From Gnetum montanum (lineage: Eukaryota; Streptophyta; Gnetopsida; Gnetales; Gnetaceae), in contig MNCI01026219.1 of assembly GCA_015680685.1 (NCBI GenBank), positions 843,875-907,874 on the forward strand: a stretch of DNA of 64,000 bases. Direction: 5' to 3'. Shown one piece after another: positions 12,909 to 26,239 of the stretch; the stretch's first letter is position 1, and every line of letters begins with the position of its first letter. Under the pieces are notes generated by a model. It ran no database searches. It worked only from the letters and a program-made list of their open reading frames with translations, and was not told where the DNA came from. A program made the translations under genes and the position numbers.

Positions 12909-12920
12909 TACCCCCATGAG
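12909..12920 (-). other. Polypurine tract of family P element
   Basis: The minus-strand sequence CTCATGGGGGTA abuts the 3' LTR. The short sister element has GTCGTGGGGGTA at the same place (30668-30679). It would prime plus-strand DNA synthesis. Confidence 0.7.
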
Positions 12921-13094
12921 TAACTAAAAACTTGTCCTCTAGTTAAAACAAAATGAGGATGGAGTTTCTTACAAAATTGGAATGTAGATTTACTTGACAC
13001 TAACTTCTATATATATGAGTCTCTAGTGTCATAGTGGAGTTTACAAAAATGAACACATGACATGAAAATTTTGATAGAAAATAAAAAATTTTGT

Positions 13095-15838
13095 GGCAAG
13101 GTGTAGCCTACTATTGTTCTAAGTAGAGGTGGCTCTTCCAAAGGTTTCTTCCCCTTATCATCAAGCTTTTTAAATTGGTATTTGTTCAAAGAACCTACAA
13201 CTTCTCTTCTTCTATTCTTGGATCATGGATCATCCATGTTGATGAACCAATATTTGATGGATTCAGCACATTCCATGGACATGGCAGTTGTAGAAACATT
13301 TGATTGGCTTTAATGTACCATGCCACAAACTATTGTCTCTCTTATTCAAAAGCTCTATCCTTTTCTCTAAGTTCATGATAGTTTGTTAATATTCTAGCTA
13401 GATTTGCTACTACATCTTTTTGCCCCTGATATCTAGCCTTAATTGCTTCTAGTTCTAACTTTGCTCAATGAAGCTTCTGTAGAGCATCTTTTCTATTTGT
13501 AAAGTCATTTTCATATAAAGCATAAGTGGATGCTACTTGTTTTTCTAGTTCATTTCTAGGCTTGCCTACTGTGAACATGGCCAAATTAGCATATAATAGA
13601 GGTTTGCTAATGCCATTTATTCTTTCAAGTCTTCTATCTATAGGTCTTTATTTTTCACTTCTGCTTGATAGGTCTCAGTCATGCTATCCAAGATGGGCTG
13701 CAAATCATGATTTTTTTCTGTAATAGAACTAATATTCGCTTTTTCCATCTAGATCTCTTTCTCATTTATCTACTTGTACATGACCACTTGGTCTTAAAAG
13801 TGTTCTTTAAGCCTTTCATTTTTCTTAGCCTTATTTCACCATGTGCTAATTTTGATAGCCGATTTTTTTCTAATGGTTCATACATCCTACATAGAGAGGA
13901 TTTTGTTTTCTCTTGAGAGATGGCTCATATCTTGGTTGATTCTTACCAATTTATCTCTCAATTTATGGATGCTTTCTTCTAGAGTGTTTTTTTATTTTTC
14001 TACTATAATCAACTTCATATTATCTGTAGCGAGTTTGTTTTCTTCCTATAAGGTAGCAAGTGCTTTGGCATGCGCATATGATTGGGCTTTGGCTATTGAA
14101 TATTTTCATATTACCTTTTCTTTCTTATTTGCTATATCTTTATTTTTTTAAGAAGGAAATTTATCTACTTAGGTCTTAATTTTTCTATGTGATTTGGTGC
14201 TATGAACTGAGTTGGATCCCTACTTTTTGCTGTTATGGCTACAAGCTCTTCTTGTAATATTTGAAGCTCATTCTCAGCATGTTCTACCTTGGTTTCAAGC
14301 ATGATTAATTTTTCTTTGATGATAATTTATCCAAATTTTTTTATAGTGATATCAGTAGGAATATCAAAGAGATTTTTCATAACTTGTCCTATCTGCAATA
14401 GTTTATCCAACACATCTTCATGTTCTACAGGAGTCATAGAGATAGCAGCTATTATTTGCACATCTTTGGCTCTAGAAATATTAGCTAGTGGCATAACAGG
14501 TATAAATAAATATTCTTTAATATCATTTGTGATCACTTCTATAGCTCTCACTGCATCATGGTGCTACATGATCACAATTGTGGCTCCTTCTGCAAATTCA
14601 AGCAACACTTGGAATGATGCAATGTTCCCAAAAATCTATTGTGATCACTAGGCCTCTCCTTTTGACTGTAATGATATCTATCCACTGGAAGGATTTGTTG
14701 AGATGGTTGGCCTAACTACATCATTAATTACTTTGAATATATTGGCCTCTTCCATGCTTCCCTAACTAGTAGTTTCTACAATTTGCTATAGATGACTCAT
14801 TGAAGGTCTATAATCTTATGGTAGTAGTGGTGGAACCTGTGATTTTTATTTCTATTATCCTATTGGTTGGGTAATCTTCTTAGTACCTAGTTGTTCTTCT
14901 AATTGGTCCGTTTTGGGAGGCACTAGCTTAAACATTTCAACATAGGAAGCATTTTTTGCCTTCCTCAATGCATCATTTGTATACCCTTGGATACCAACTC
15001 ATTTATATAACTTCTAAATAAGGCAAGGAAATAGAAGTGTTAACTTCCCTACCCTTTTTTCTTTGAACCACCTTTGAATTTTTGTGAAGTAGAGGTAAGT
15101 GATGTTTGCTTTAAATTTTTCCACTAATATTGCACTCTCTCTTGTGACATATGTAGAGATTCGATTCAATCTCTTGGTAGGAAATTGATGATAAGTGCTA
15201 ATTTTGAAATAGATCTTTTCTTTTGTAGTCAATTCACTATATTCTTTATCCTCGTTGCTATATGCTTGCTATAACCATAGCTTCCTAGCATCTATGTTAG
15301 ATCTAGTTGATTTCTATGCCACCTTTGCTTATTAACTAGGCCCATTTAATACCTCTACAATTGCCTTAACTGAGTAAAATGCTGATATTCCTTCAATTTT
15401 GACTATACTATCAGCTTCTTGACTTTGCCAAAAATTAAGTGTTTCTCCTAGATACCATTTTCCATTATTTCTTAGAGTATGCCAAAAAGAAGATGATTGA
15501 GATTGGGTCTTAACATGTTCTAGAAAGAATTCCAAGAATGAACTAAAATTAAGTTCCACAATTAATGTGGACATGATCATTTTTTCATGAATAGCCTGAA
15601 GGCATTCAAGTGATAGTGTAAGTTGTTATCCTTGGAAAGGTACTAGTGGAACATCCACTTCTACTTGAGTAGATTTCTTTATGGTAGGAGTTTCTTGATG
15701 AATGTTGAAGGATTGTGCTTCTTGCTATCCTTATCATTCTTGTAGATTTTGCTTACTCACTTGTCCTCTTCAACAACCTTGTGGTCTTTTGCATACTGGT
15801 TTTGAGAGTTCTTCTTGTGCTCCTATTTTTGGAGCTAT
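13095..15838 (-). pseudogene. Family P extra ORF, degenerate copy
   Basis: This is the counterpart of the better preserved frame at 30840-33626. The first codon is now ATA (15838) where the sister has ATG in the same context. The N-terminal domain is visible at 15332-15580 (LIVELNFSSFLEFF, then GKWYLGETLNFWQSQE) and 15014-15232 (KIYFKISTYHQFPTKRLNRI). A middle block (MRAIEVITNDIKEYLF..., VEHEDVLDKLLQIGQVMKNL) lies at 14327-14551. The C-terminal part is rich in charged heptads, suggesting coiled coil. It has many stops and several shifts. The function is not recognised. It lies between pol and the 3' LTR, where other plant Ty3/gypsy lineages also carry accessory ORFs. Confidence 0.72.
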
Positions 15839-16340
15839 CTACAATCAATCAAGAGATTGGAATTACCAGAACATTCTCATAAGTGTGCTTCAATTTGATA
15901 CCTTACTCATTCCCTTAGTTATATCATGTTCTTAGTTCTTTACGATTGTAGAGTTAAAAGATTTTTCAATAACAATGTCATTAGTACTTTAAATGAGTGG
16001 TATGATGAATTAGAAGTCTTCTTAAGGTGGTTTTGGCCTTAACATGATAATTTACTTTAAATTTTCTTGATATGTCTTCTTAAACTTACCCTTATAATAC
16101 CTTTTAGTTGTTAGCAATTTTGAAAATGTTGACTCAAATTTCCCTTACTAGCACCCCTCTCAACTAAGGTGATCACTTTAGGATCATGTAGATTCAAAAA
16201 TCATGCAAATTGATGCAATAATGACCAAATTATGGGTGCTAGAAGTTGGAGTGTTAGAGCTCTTGGCTATAAAGAAAAATTGGCAACAACTCTCTTCTTA
16301 TGAAATTTAGAAATGAAAAATTTTTCTAACTCTCCCATGC

Positions 16341-16430
16341 TATATATAGATTTTATGCATGTGATATCATAAATATAACATCGTAGGTGCCTATGATATT
16401 GTGGATACAATGTCATCATAGAAAAATCAA
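16341..16430 (-). promoter_or_regulatory. Promoter-like block upstream of the extra ORF
   Basis: On the minus strand, degenerate GATATCATA/ATGATATCAC words (16361-16425) are followed by TATATATA at 16348-16341, about 500 bp before the extra ORF start. The same arrangement stands at 34097-34185 in the sister element and in the LTRs of the family. Conservation of order and spacing in two copies supports a functional signal. Confidence 0.5.
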
Positions 16431-17919
16431 AATTTTTGAATGTTTTTCTTGGAAAAAATTAAGTTCCATAGCATAGTTGAAAGATATGCATCATGTTGAA
16501 AGGGTCTTGATATGAAGATGATGCTTTGGTTGCGCAAAATAAGCATTGGAAGTCTATGATTAAGGAATCTTGGGCAATGAAAGTAAATGAGGTATTGATG
16601 GAATGAATGAGAAAGACAACATTATTGTGTTATTAGAATGGATAGTGTGAATGATATTGGAAGTATTTATTGTTATATATTAGAATTGGAAGGTTCAAGA
16701 TGATGTGGAATCACTTAGTAGGTATAAGATAAAATAGTTATACAAGTTGATCCTCTCTAAAGTAGGCTCTAGCCATTAATGCCCTTGTATAACCATGCCT
16801 AAAAGTGTCCTTAGGCACTTAAGGAGTTGAATGTAATGCATATCTATTTCGCAGAACACACATATTACTACCACCAAATTGGAAAAATTACTCTATGTTA
16901 CACAAAATCATAAGTTATGATTATTCAAATAGTGAGATGAAATGTTTTAAGAAGAAATTGTAGAAATTGGAATGTGAGCTGTCTTAACATAGGCATAATG
17001 AACTCTTGTGTTTTATTAATGATTAAGGTAATCATTAGCCTTTCTGTCCAAGATTCAAACCAAGTCTAGAACACATTCCAATGACATCAGATTGTTTCAT
17101 CTCTTGGAGTTACAATCATAAGACTATAAATATTACAAGAAGTATTGTCACTTGGCGTATTTTCCAAGGGAGGATTTTATTCATGGAACTTTATTTTTAT
17201 TTTCATATTTCTTAGAAGCTATCTACCTTTAGGCATGGGTAACATGTTTTTTCAGTGAAGCCCCCAGAAATTTATTCTATGCTCTTTTATTTGTTTTTAT
17301 TTGTGTTGATCCTTTTAAGGTAGAAATTATTTAACTATTACTCCCATTTTGTTTTAGATCTACAAGGATATAATAAAACCTTAGTAACATGATTGAACTT
17401 ACAATAATATTCCAAAAAGAATTTACAAGTTCCCTTGATGTCACACCCTTTTCATTCCACTTGGTTCTTTAATTTTCTATTTAGGCATAATGATCATAAG
17501 TTTATTTTTAGTTTGATGATGGAAAGAATATCATTATGGCCATGGTAAGAACCTTTGATTATTGAAATGGATGGATGGATGATGTGGCTTCACTATGCAA
17601 ATAATTAGTCCATTATGACTTGATTTCATAGAGAAATTTTCACCTTATTGGGCTACATCTTGCCTTTATTTAGATGTGTTTTATTAATGATCAAAAATTA
17701 TTTACAAAGGGTTTAAAAAACAAAGTATAAAATAAATGGGAAAGATGGTAAAAATTATGAAAAAGTATAAAGAATGAAAAATGTTAAAGGATTAAAAAAT
17801 ATTAAAAATGTTAAAAATTGAAGAAATGAAAAACTATAAAAGAATGAAAAAAATGTCAAAGAATGTGAAAAATTAAAGGAATTGTAAATTAAAGAAAATA
17901 GAAAAATCAATAAGGTACC
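16431..17919 (-). other. Noncoding spacer between pol and the promoter-like block
   Basis: There is no recognisable gene. Parts align with 34790-35290 of the sister element (CTTGGCGTATTTTCCAAGGGAGGA against CTTGGCGTTTAGTACAAGGGAGGA, and the shared CCCTTGATGTCACACCC). Similarity fades near 17545, which places one end of the pol deletion that made the shorter element. The 17740-17910 part is an A-rich GAAAAAT..TAAAGAAT simple-sequence tract. Confidence 0.6.
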
Positions 17920-20900
17920 TATATTTTTAAATGGACATCTCCATGACTATTATGAAGATTAGGAAAATGGAAGATAGAATAAGTGAAAGATTGGTGTATG
18001 GTTTGACTTGTTGGATGTTGACAAGGATAGGTTTATGTGGGCTAGATGGGTGATGAATATGTAAGGCACTGGATGAATAAGTGGCATGTACTATATATGG
18101 TCCATCCCAAAGTGTCTAAAATTTTTCATTTTGGGGTAAATGACTAAGATTGTAATAGAGGACCTTGTCATGCAGTTGTATAGTTACATTTTTTATCTAC
18201 GAATCATGCCTAAGTTTGTAATAGTACTTGTGGAATTCACTATTCATAAGTGCTACTTGTCTATCTTCATCTAAAAGATTTAGATTCATTAGATGTTCAT
18301 TTTGTGCTAAAATCAAATCAAGGTCAAGTTCAATAGTGGTAGCTAAAGTATGAACCTCTACCTAGATTGGAAGTTTTGGTAACTTTTCATAGACTAAATC
18401 ATATGGGGTATTCCCTATAGGTAATTTTTAGGATGTTCTATAGATCCATAGAGCATCATTTAATTTCATGCTCCAATCATGTCTAAACCTACTAAATGTC
18501 CTAGTAAGTATTCTAGAAATTTCATGATTAGTAACTTCAACTTCACCATTTTCTTGGGGATGATATGGTGTTGTTAATTTATGGTTGATCCCAAGTTGTT
18601 GCATGAGCTTCTTAAAGGTAGGATCAGTGAAGTGGCTTCCATTATTTAATATTAGCATTCTAGGTACTCTAAATGGATTCACCACATGTTATTGGAAAAA
18701 CTTAGCAGCTATTTTTTCTATACAATATTTTATTGCTACTACCTTTGCCCACTTTGTGTGAAAATCCATAATCACAATACTGTATGCTTTTCCATTTAAC
18801 ATCAGTTGAATGAATCCCATGAAATCAATTCTACAAATATCAAAACGTTCTAGTTGCTGTATCCAATGATGTGGTCCTTCATGTCTAGCTATAATTCCTC
18901 CATCTCTTTGGTAAAATTCACATGATTAAGCAAAATTATGCACATCTCTAAAGAGAGAAGGCCAAAAGTAGCCTACCATCAATAATGTAGGTGCTATTCT
19001 ACACCTTGCATAGTGGCCACCACATGGACCTGTATGAACATCTTGTAACACCCTTTGTTTGTCGTGATTAGGTACACACCATCTAACAAGCCCATATGGA
19101 CAAGTTTTGTATAGGTTACCATTTATTTCCATGTATTGTTTAGCTTTGTCAAGGAATTTTTCACATTATTTCTTATTTCATTCAATAGGAAGCTCTTGTG
19201 TGGTGAGATACATTAAGTACTCTGTAGTCCATGGTTGTTCTATTGAACTTACAACCTTTGTTGTTCTAGTGAAGAGGTCCTCATCAAGAAATTGGTCTGA
19301 TAAGGATTTTACTCAGTTGTCTGAATTCCATTTCACCATTAATAAATGATTAGCAATAACATTTTCTATCCCCTTATTTTATCAATCATTGTGATGTCAA
19401 CCTCTTGAAGAATCACAAGGCATCTTATCACTCTAGGACTAATCATTGTCTTCTTCATTAAAAGTTGGATGGCATTATGATATGCGTGGACATAGATTTG
19501 GTAACTAAGCACATAATGTCTAAATTTTTCAAGTGCATACACCACAACCATTAGCTCCTTTTCAATTTTCATGTAGTTTAATTATGCTCTAGTGATGCTC
19601 CTATTGCAATAGTGTATGTAGTATGGTCTCTTTTGATCATCAAGTTGTGTCAGTACTGTGCTGAGTGCATAGTTGGAGGCATTAGCCATGATATGAAAAG
19701 GCCTTGACCAATCCAAGTTTTCAAGGATTTGTGTGTGAACTAACTTTTGTTTCAAAGTTTTAAATGCCTTTTCATATGACTCAATCCACTCAAAAGATGA
19801 CTCCTTCTTTGTGAGTTCTACTAGTGGTTTGGCTATTTTTGAGAAGTTTTTGATAAATCTTCTGTAGTATCCCATATGGCCCAAAAAGGATCTTACATAT
19901 TTTACTATTTTTGGCCTTTGAGTGATATTTTGGATGACTTTGATTTTTTTAGGATCTACCTCTATACCCTTTTGAAATATTTTGTGTCATAGTACTATGC
20001 CTTCTTGGACCATGAGATGGCTCTTCTACCAATTGGCCTTTAGATTCATTTCAACACATCTTTTAAGTGCTTGCTCCAATTGGTCCAAGGATTGTTGGAA
20101 TTCATATGTGGAGAAATCATCCATGAAAATGTTAACACCATTGCCTATTTTCTTTTGGAAGATGCTTAAAACCTGGTCTCTAAAAGGGTGCTAGCACATT
20201 GCACAGACCAAAAAGCAATTTTTTGTAAGGAAATGTTCCCAATGTATTACTAAATATGGTTTTCTCTTGGTCCTTTACTACAATGCAGATTTGATTGTAT
20301 CCATTTTACCCATCCAAAAAACTATAGTAATCATGTCTTGATATTGTGTGGAGGACTTGATCAACAAAGGACAATGGAAAATGATTGTTAAATGTGGTTG
20401 AGTTCAACAACCCGAAGTTTGTGCAAACATGCCATTTGCCTCACTTCTTTAGAACTATTACCAAAGGGCTTACCCATTCACTATATGCAATTGTATAAAT
20501 GAATTTTACCTTTAGCAAATTTTTCAATTCTTTCTTGACTACCTCCTTGAGTTTAGAATTAAGTCTTCATTGAGGTTGGCATTTTGGTTTGACTATAAGA
20601 TCAATGTAGATTTAGTGTTGGCAAATTCATGGATCAATTGCTATGATCTCATCATAAGACGACAAAAATGTTGTAGGCCATTTTTTGAGTACTTTTAGTA
20701 GTTACCCTTCTTGTTCCTTGTCTAGGTTGGCATTGATAATTATTAGCTTCTTGTTTCTCAAAAATGTGTATTCTAATGTTACTGGTAGGACCTTCAATTC
20801 TGGCAATTTTGGTTCCATTACCTCTAGGATTTCTAAGTATCCCTAATCTATTTCTTCCTATTGATTATTCTAAGGGTAAGAGTGTATTTTCCTTAATTGC

Positions 20901-21770
20901 TCCAAATTATTTATTTCTTCCACATAGGTATTGATGATCTATTCTTCTAGTTCCATGTACTTATTAGATTGGGTTTCTTTACTGGTGATTAGTCACTAGG
21001 TGCCCTCTTGTTTGGTGGCTACTGCATATAGGAAATTTTGCACACAACTTATTTCTATGCATTGATTGCATGCCTTAGTCTCCTTTTGTTTAGTGGCCCA
21101 AATTATTTGCATGTAATTGCACAATGATTCTTATATGCGATACATGGACCCCTTCATCTGTGTATGATTTTGGCTTCATCTTCCTTAGAAATTTCCAAGG
21201 ATAAATCATGAATTCCAAGCTTAGCATCCATAATGCTAAGCCATGAGTTTTCCATAATAATTGAAAACTCTCCCTTATTTTTCTACATATGAATTACTAA
21301 AAAAATTTTGGGATAGGTCCAGCCACTAATGGTGATAATCATATCATCCAACTATTTAAGTGGAATTCTGATTGATTGGTTTGCAAGCTCTAAATGAATG
21401 TTACTTTTCTTTATTGGTGGAAGGTTCTAGGCTTAGTACATGTCTTGAGATATTATATTTACTCTAGACATTGAATCTAATAGAGCTTTACATGGTTTTT
21501 ATCGCATTATTTGGAGATAAATCAAGGGACTTCCTAGATTAGTTATTTTCTATGAAAGAGCCCTTGCCTTGATCTAATGGGATATAGTTTGTGTGAGCAT
21601 GATAGTTATGACATTTGGACTTGTTGAAGCTAGAATCTTAGTGCATTGGAAATGACTTGATGTGGATGGGATGGAGTTAGATGTGTTCCCCATCTATTAA
21701 GTCTTCTCTAGGCTCGTTCTAAAGAATATTTTTTTCTTGGATTAAGACTCATAAGTAACCTTCCTCTCAT
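17920..21770 (-). pseudogene. Family P pol: protease region, RT, RNase H, integrase
   Basis: Read leftwards: the RT palm near 20240-20330 (PFVDQVLHTISRHDYYSFLDG, NGYNQI); a connection region at 19582-19884 (MGHMGYYRRFIKNFSKIAKPL, then a FHIMANASNYAL block in which the usual DAS reads NAS); RNase H at 19366-19572 (EKELMVVVYALEKFRHYVL); an integrase zinc-binding region at 18926-19132 (LVRWCVPNHDKQRVLQDVH, GGHYARCRIAPTLL, GYFWPSLFRDV); and an integrase core at 18428-18685 (NNGSHFTDPTFKKLMQQLGI, TTPYHPQENGEVEVTNHEI), where the usual DNG is NNG. The frame continues past the core to a KPYTN-type tail near 17950. Stops and shifts are frequent. The order RT, RH, IN is Ty3/gypsy. A similar copy lies at 52250-55025. 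Confidence 0.85.
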
Positions 21771-21779
21771 GTGTATTAA

Positions 21780-24097
21780 TTACCCTTGTAGCAATTTTTA
21801 GTTGAGGTTGTGATGGCAAGCTCCCCTACATAATAGGCGATGGCACTGGTGGCATAGGACTAAAACATTAAGTAGTAGGTCTACCTATTGGTTCATGTAT
21901 GTACAAGTTAGAAGTAGTCCTTGGCAGCATTGATCTATGGTATTCTACTAAATAGTACTATGGGGTTTGAACATTTTCATGAATAGGAAAGGCTAGATGA
22001 TGGACATAGTATCCATAAGGATCAAGTTATCAATATGGATATTATTGGTGTGATGGTGGCATGGTCCATGATTGTGGTTGCTACCACTGCTGATGGTAGT
22101 ACTCCTACAGCTATGGTAAGGCTCTACTAGGATAGTACATTAGTTGATATTATCATCTATAGTTACCTTAAGGATAAGGTAATCATTTGGGAATTTTCTT
22201 TCAAAAAAATTATGGGTTAAGTGTGTATGCCCTAGTTTCTTGTAGATGTGCCATGACTAGACAACATCACTTAGGATGTTCATGTTGGCACACAACGCAA
22301 CCATAATCATCTATGGAGCTAGTAGCTAACCAGCTACTGAAGAAACTTTACCCTTTTGTCCAAATTCATTTTCTTCTTTTTATCTCTACCTTAGTTGAGC
22401 ACTTGTTCTACTTTCCTCTTCATAATAATCTTTAGTGCTATTGTACATTATTCCTCTACCAAATCCCACATTTTTTCTACCTCTGCTGCTATATTGACAA
22501 CAAATTTTTGAATCAGTAGAATCTATTTCCTAATAACTTGGTCGAAGGTTTCTTCATATTTGGTATCAGACACCCATGCATCTCTTTTTCTGAGTCATGC
22601 ATTCCCTTTTTCTAACTTCTTCTTCTTCTTTTTCCACTTGATCAATGAATATTTAAATCCAATGGATAGTTAATTTTGATAGTCTTCCTTGGGCATAAAC
22701 CCCAAGAGTCTTTGTTATTTTTCTTCCTAGCCCATCTATAATGTTCATTAGTTATTCCTTTGATGAAAATCCATGGTGTGGGAATCTTTGTAATGGTGAA
22801 TAATATCTATCCATTTCTACATCAAAGGTCTCATGAGTCACTTATTTTCAATTCTAGATTTTATTTCTTAGGTTTGACACTCAAGACTATGTTTGATATT
22901 TGTCATTGAAAATTTCAAGCATGATACTCTAGTGTCTAATGGATTTAGGTTCTAGGGACCTATACTAGCTTTCTACTTCCTTTTTAAGTGTTCTAGGAAA
23001 TACCCATAATTTTTTCCAATCACTCTCTATGTTTTGAAGGACACATGCATCATGGAATGCTTGAAGGTGATGCTAAGGATCAGTGTTGTAACCTGCTTCG
23101 AATCAAGGCATGTTATTCATATCTAGCCATTTAATTTAGCTATCTCTCATGTGCCTGGTTCGTATGTAGGCTACCTCTTGAATGTTGATCATGTTCTAGG
23201 TTGCCATAAGTGGTTCATCATGATCAGGTTTGTGGGGTCTATGGTAGTGGTGACCCATTCTATGTTTGTGCCTCTCTTAATCCTCTTTTCTCTCTTTGTT
23301 CCTCCTTTTTCATACTCATCTTCTAAATAAAAATACCTTGAGTATTGGTCATGATGACCATGAACTCTTCTTTTTTCCCTTTCAAAGTCTTGGTACTTTT
23401 ATTATCTCTTATCATAGTCCTTTGATGATCATGATGAAGTAGAAGAGGTAGTAGGAGAATGGTGATGGTTGGTTCTCCTTTCATGAATCTTTTGAGTTTC
23501 CTTATAAGACTTAGCAGAATCCCTTGGCCTAGAGTCCTGCTTGCATCTTGAATCAGTAGCCTCCCCTTTATGTGTCTCTACCAAAGTAGAGTGAGCTTTG
23601 GAAAGTTCTTCTAATATAATGATAGATATCTTTGATGGCTCCTCATGGTTTTGGTGGAGTTGTTCTAAAATGAACTAATCAGCATCAAGCTCTTCTATGA
23701 CAAAAAATATGTTGGATTACTTCCCTTTGGTATGAACATGCTTGACTTTCATAGTAGCATCTCTTTTTATTTTTTCCCTTGTAGGTTTATAGGGTTTGAT
23801 CATGTGTTAAGTCACATGATACCCTTCTTGAATCTAGTCCATGTGCATTCCTCTTAAAGCAATTTGTAGCATGTTTACTGCTGAATGTTTGGGAGGTAGA
23901 ACTATGTTGCCTTGCATATCTCTCCACCTCATTTGCTTGTCCTCATGGAATATGAAGGTGAAATATAGATGTTATGGATCAATGTGAGCATAAGTAATAT
24001 GTTTCTACATTGGCATTTCTTATGCTTCCTCATCAGTAATTTTGTCACTACTCCTTATTCTCTTGGAAGGTGATAGTTGATCATTATATGAAGCCAT
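21780..24097 (-). pseudogene. Family P gag, degenerate
   Basis: It starts at an ATG at 24097 (MASYNDQLSPSKRIRSS) about 120 bp after the primer site and reads leftwards with many stops. The N-terminal part is charged and histidine/serine-rich. A capsid-like region follows (22560-23200). Near 22260-22320 lies a zinc-knuckle-like CVVCQHEHPK.CC with CX2CX3HX4C spacing. After it comes a glutamine/proline/tyrosine-rich tail. The shorter sister has the same order at 35247-37096. Confidence 0.65.
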
Positions 24098-24215
24098 GTT
24101 ATTGTTTCTTGATGGTTCATGTTAAGCATGTTTTATATTAAGGTTATAAATATTAGAGTTAGGTTTTGATACAATGATCTTTGGAAAATTAATTACTTAG
24201 TATAACATTGACTTA

Positions 24216-24233
24216 TCCCTAGCAACGACACCA
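24216..24233 (-). other. Primer binding site, tRNA-Asp type
   Basis: The minus strand reads TGGTGTCGTTGCTAGGGA one base inside the LTR end at 24235. It matches the sister element's TGGCGTCGTTGCCAGGGA and the tRNA-Asp-type primer site known in many plant Ty3/gypsy elements (TGGCGCCGTTGCC...), with C-to-T changes at CpG positions. Confidence 0.78.
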
Positions 24234-24234
24234 A

Positions 24235-24990
24235 TGATTAGTGATGGAGTATCAAACACCCAACCATACAAAATACAAGTGTTTGCATGAAATCCTAGTT
24301 GAACTCTATAGATAAGGTAATGTGATTATACTAGTAATTAGTTAGCATTCATGATCATTGTCCTTCTACATAAGTTAGTAAAGTTAGTGCATATGGTTTA
24401 ACTCATGGTGAGATATATGATATTGATGTTGTGTTGGCCATTAAGCTCCTTGTAAACATGAAGTGAAAGTAAGGGTTTCTAAATCAAAGTAATAGTAAAA
24501 AAAATCTAAACTAGCCTATGTAATGAGTAGGCAATCTTGACCTTTTGGTCACACCTTGGACTTTGTGCAACTACTACTAGGATTGCCATGTACCTCACTA
24601 TCGGGTGTACCAAGTGATAGTACTATTGGGTTACCAAGTAGTTACACTTATGTGCTCAAGATTAGTCATACTCATTACATTAAATGAAATTAAAAGTAAT
24701 TTATAATAAATTGTAAACATTTATTATGAAAATAGTTAAATAGTAAACTAACCGGAAATAAAAAAAATTAAGTGTTGTTGCAATGATGTAGAGTAATCTC
24801 AATCTTTATTATCGATCATGCAATGCATCCAAGTACATCACACTCTAATAAATATTCTATTTAATTATAAAACATCACACTATGGGCACACATTTCTAGG
24901 TACTAAATTCAAGAAAATAAATTGAAAGAGTTTTGTTACTAAGCTATCAAATCTATTGTGGATCCATGCATGCAAGAGTTTCTTAAATAG
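24235..24990 (-). mobile_element. 5' LTR of family P element, outer end deleted
   Basis: It aligns with 12046-12770 but stops near 24990, after a match to GTGGATCCATGCAT. The U3 palindrome region present in the other copy (12780-12908) is absent. The next bases are chromovirus integrase. Confidence 0.78.
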
Positions 24991-25980
24991 GATTTACAAA
25001 GATGGCTCATTTAATATTATTTAGAAGGGTTAGTGATGCTTCTCATTTATTGTTTAGGATGTTGTGAAATTTAATGAAATTTCATTAAATATTATAAATG
25101 ATAGAAATGTTAAGTTTACTAGTCATTTTTGGAGATTACTTTGAAACTTTTTGGGATCAAAGTTATCATTTTCTATAGCCTATCATACCTAAATTGATCA
25201 AAAGAGTGAAGTGGTAAATAAATATTTATGAAAGATATTGATATCTATATGTGATGATTGACCACAAAAATGGAAGAATATGTTGGCTCATGTTCAATTT
25301 TTCTATTACAATGCTGTTCATACTAGTATTGATAAAAGTTGTTTTGTTGTAAACTAGGAATTTTTACTAAAGATGGTAGATGAATTAAAGAAATTCAATG
25401 ATTGTGCCTCTTTGAGTTTTAATTTCATTGAGAAATTTAAGTAATTGTGTAAATAAGTCAAGTTTCAGTTGGAGAAGAAAATCAAGAAAGTGGTTTTTAA
25501 GGCTAACAAAGGTAAGAGAAAGATTGAATTTTATATTGATGATTATGTTTTTGATCCATTTGCATAAAAAATGACAAAGAAAAGTGCATTTCTATAAGCT
25601 CAAGTCTAAGAGAATTTTTTCATTTAGAATTAATTCTAAGATTAATCCACATGTTTATGAGATTAATTTTCCTAATGATCTTTCTATTTCTTGTGTTTTT
25701 AATGTTTTATATTTGAGTTCATACCATCAAAAGTTTATTACATTAGACTTAGAGAATATTCTTAAAGTTCTCAAGGATATAATTAAGGGCCAAACTCCAT
25801 TGAAGTCATCAATATATCTAATTATTTTACAAGCAAGAATGGTAAGAAGATGCATAAGTACATGATTCATTGGAGTGATAATGGTATAAATAATATCATA
25901 TGGGTTCATTACAACAATTTGGATTTATGAGGGCTTGATGTTAAACCAAGTGTATTACATAATTAACAAAAGTGTCTTTT
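24991..25980 (+). pseudogene. Chromovirus-like integrase and C-terminal chromodomain-like tail
   Basis: Continuation of the host element of 10887-12045. The integrase core reads FTKMAHFILF, DRNVKFTSHFWRLL, GSKLSFSIAYHT and SEVVNKYL, close to the chromovirus pattern of a DR..FTS.FW strand followed by TDGQTE-VN, with the DGQTE motif degraded. At 25584-25760 FYKLKSKRIFSFRINSKI and FNVLYLSSYH match the GPF-I-KI...FNV-L-Y block. Near 25830-25920 KYMIHWSDNGINNIIW resembles a chromodomain (YLVHWKG...TW). The middle of RNase H and the start of integrase are missing at the 12045/24991 junction. Confidence 0.77.
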
Positions 25981-26239
25981 TAAGATTGAGGAAGATGAGG
26001 ACATAAACCCATTCCTTGAGGTAATTCTTTTCCTTAAAATATTCCAAGAGTAGTAGGAATTATTTTTTCTTATTTGGTTCTTTCTGTGGAGTGATTTGCA
26101 TTATTTTTTAAATATGGATAGGTAATTACAAATGTTTTGTGAGTTGTAGTCAAGTTGCAATCATAATCTTTTGTAGTAAGTTGTTTTTTTTTAAAAAAAA
26201 AAACTTTAAGTGGTTCAAAGAATTATGAGGATGTCCAAG
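25981..26239 (+). other. 3' untranslated end of the first chromovirus-like element
   Basis: AT-rich sequence after the chromodomain-like tail. It includes a poly-T/poly-A stretch at 26187-26205 and GAGGATGTCCAAG near 26228. There is no gene, and no convincing polypurine tract stands out. Confidence 0.4.

Larger units (their letters stand above)
12046..24990 (-). mobile_element. Family P LTR retrotransposon, pol-bearing member (12.9 kb)
   Basis: This is a minus-strand element, in transcript order: 5' LTR 24235-24990 (outer end missing), PBS 24216-24233, gag, pol with RT, RNase H and integrase, a TATA/palindrome block near 16341-16430, an extra ORF 13095-15838, PPT 12909-12920 and 3' LTR 12046-12908. 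All frames are degenerate. It lies inside the pol of a plus-strand chromovirus, but no target duplication is visible. On the right the host resumes at integrase, so host RNase H/IN sequence and the outer end of the LTR were deleted together. The 8.4-kb element at 29758-38171 belongs to the same family and lacks the pol part. Confidence 0.82.
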
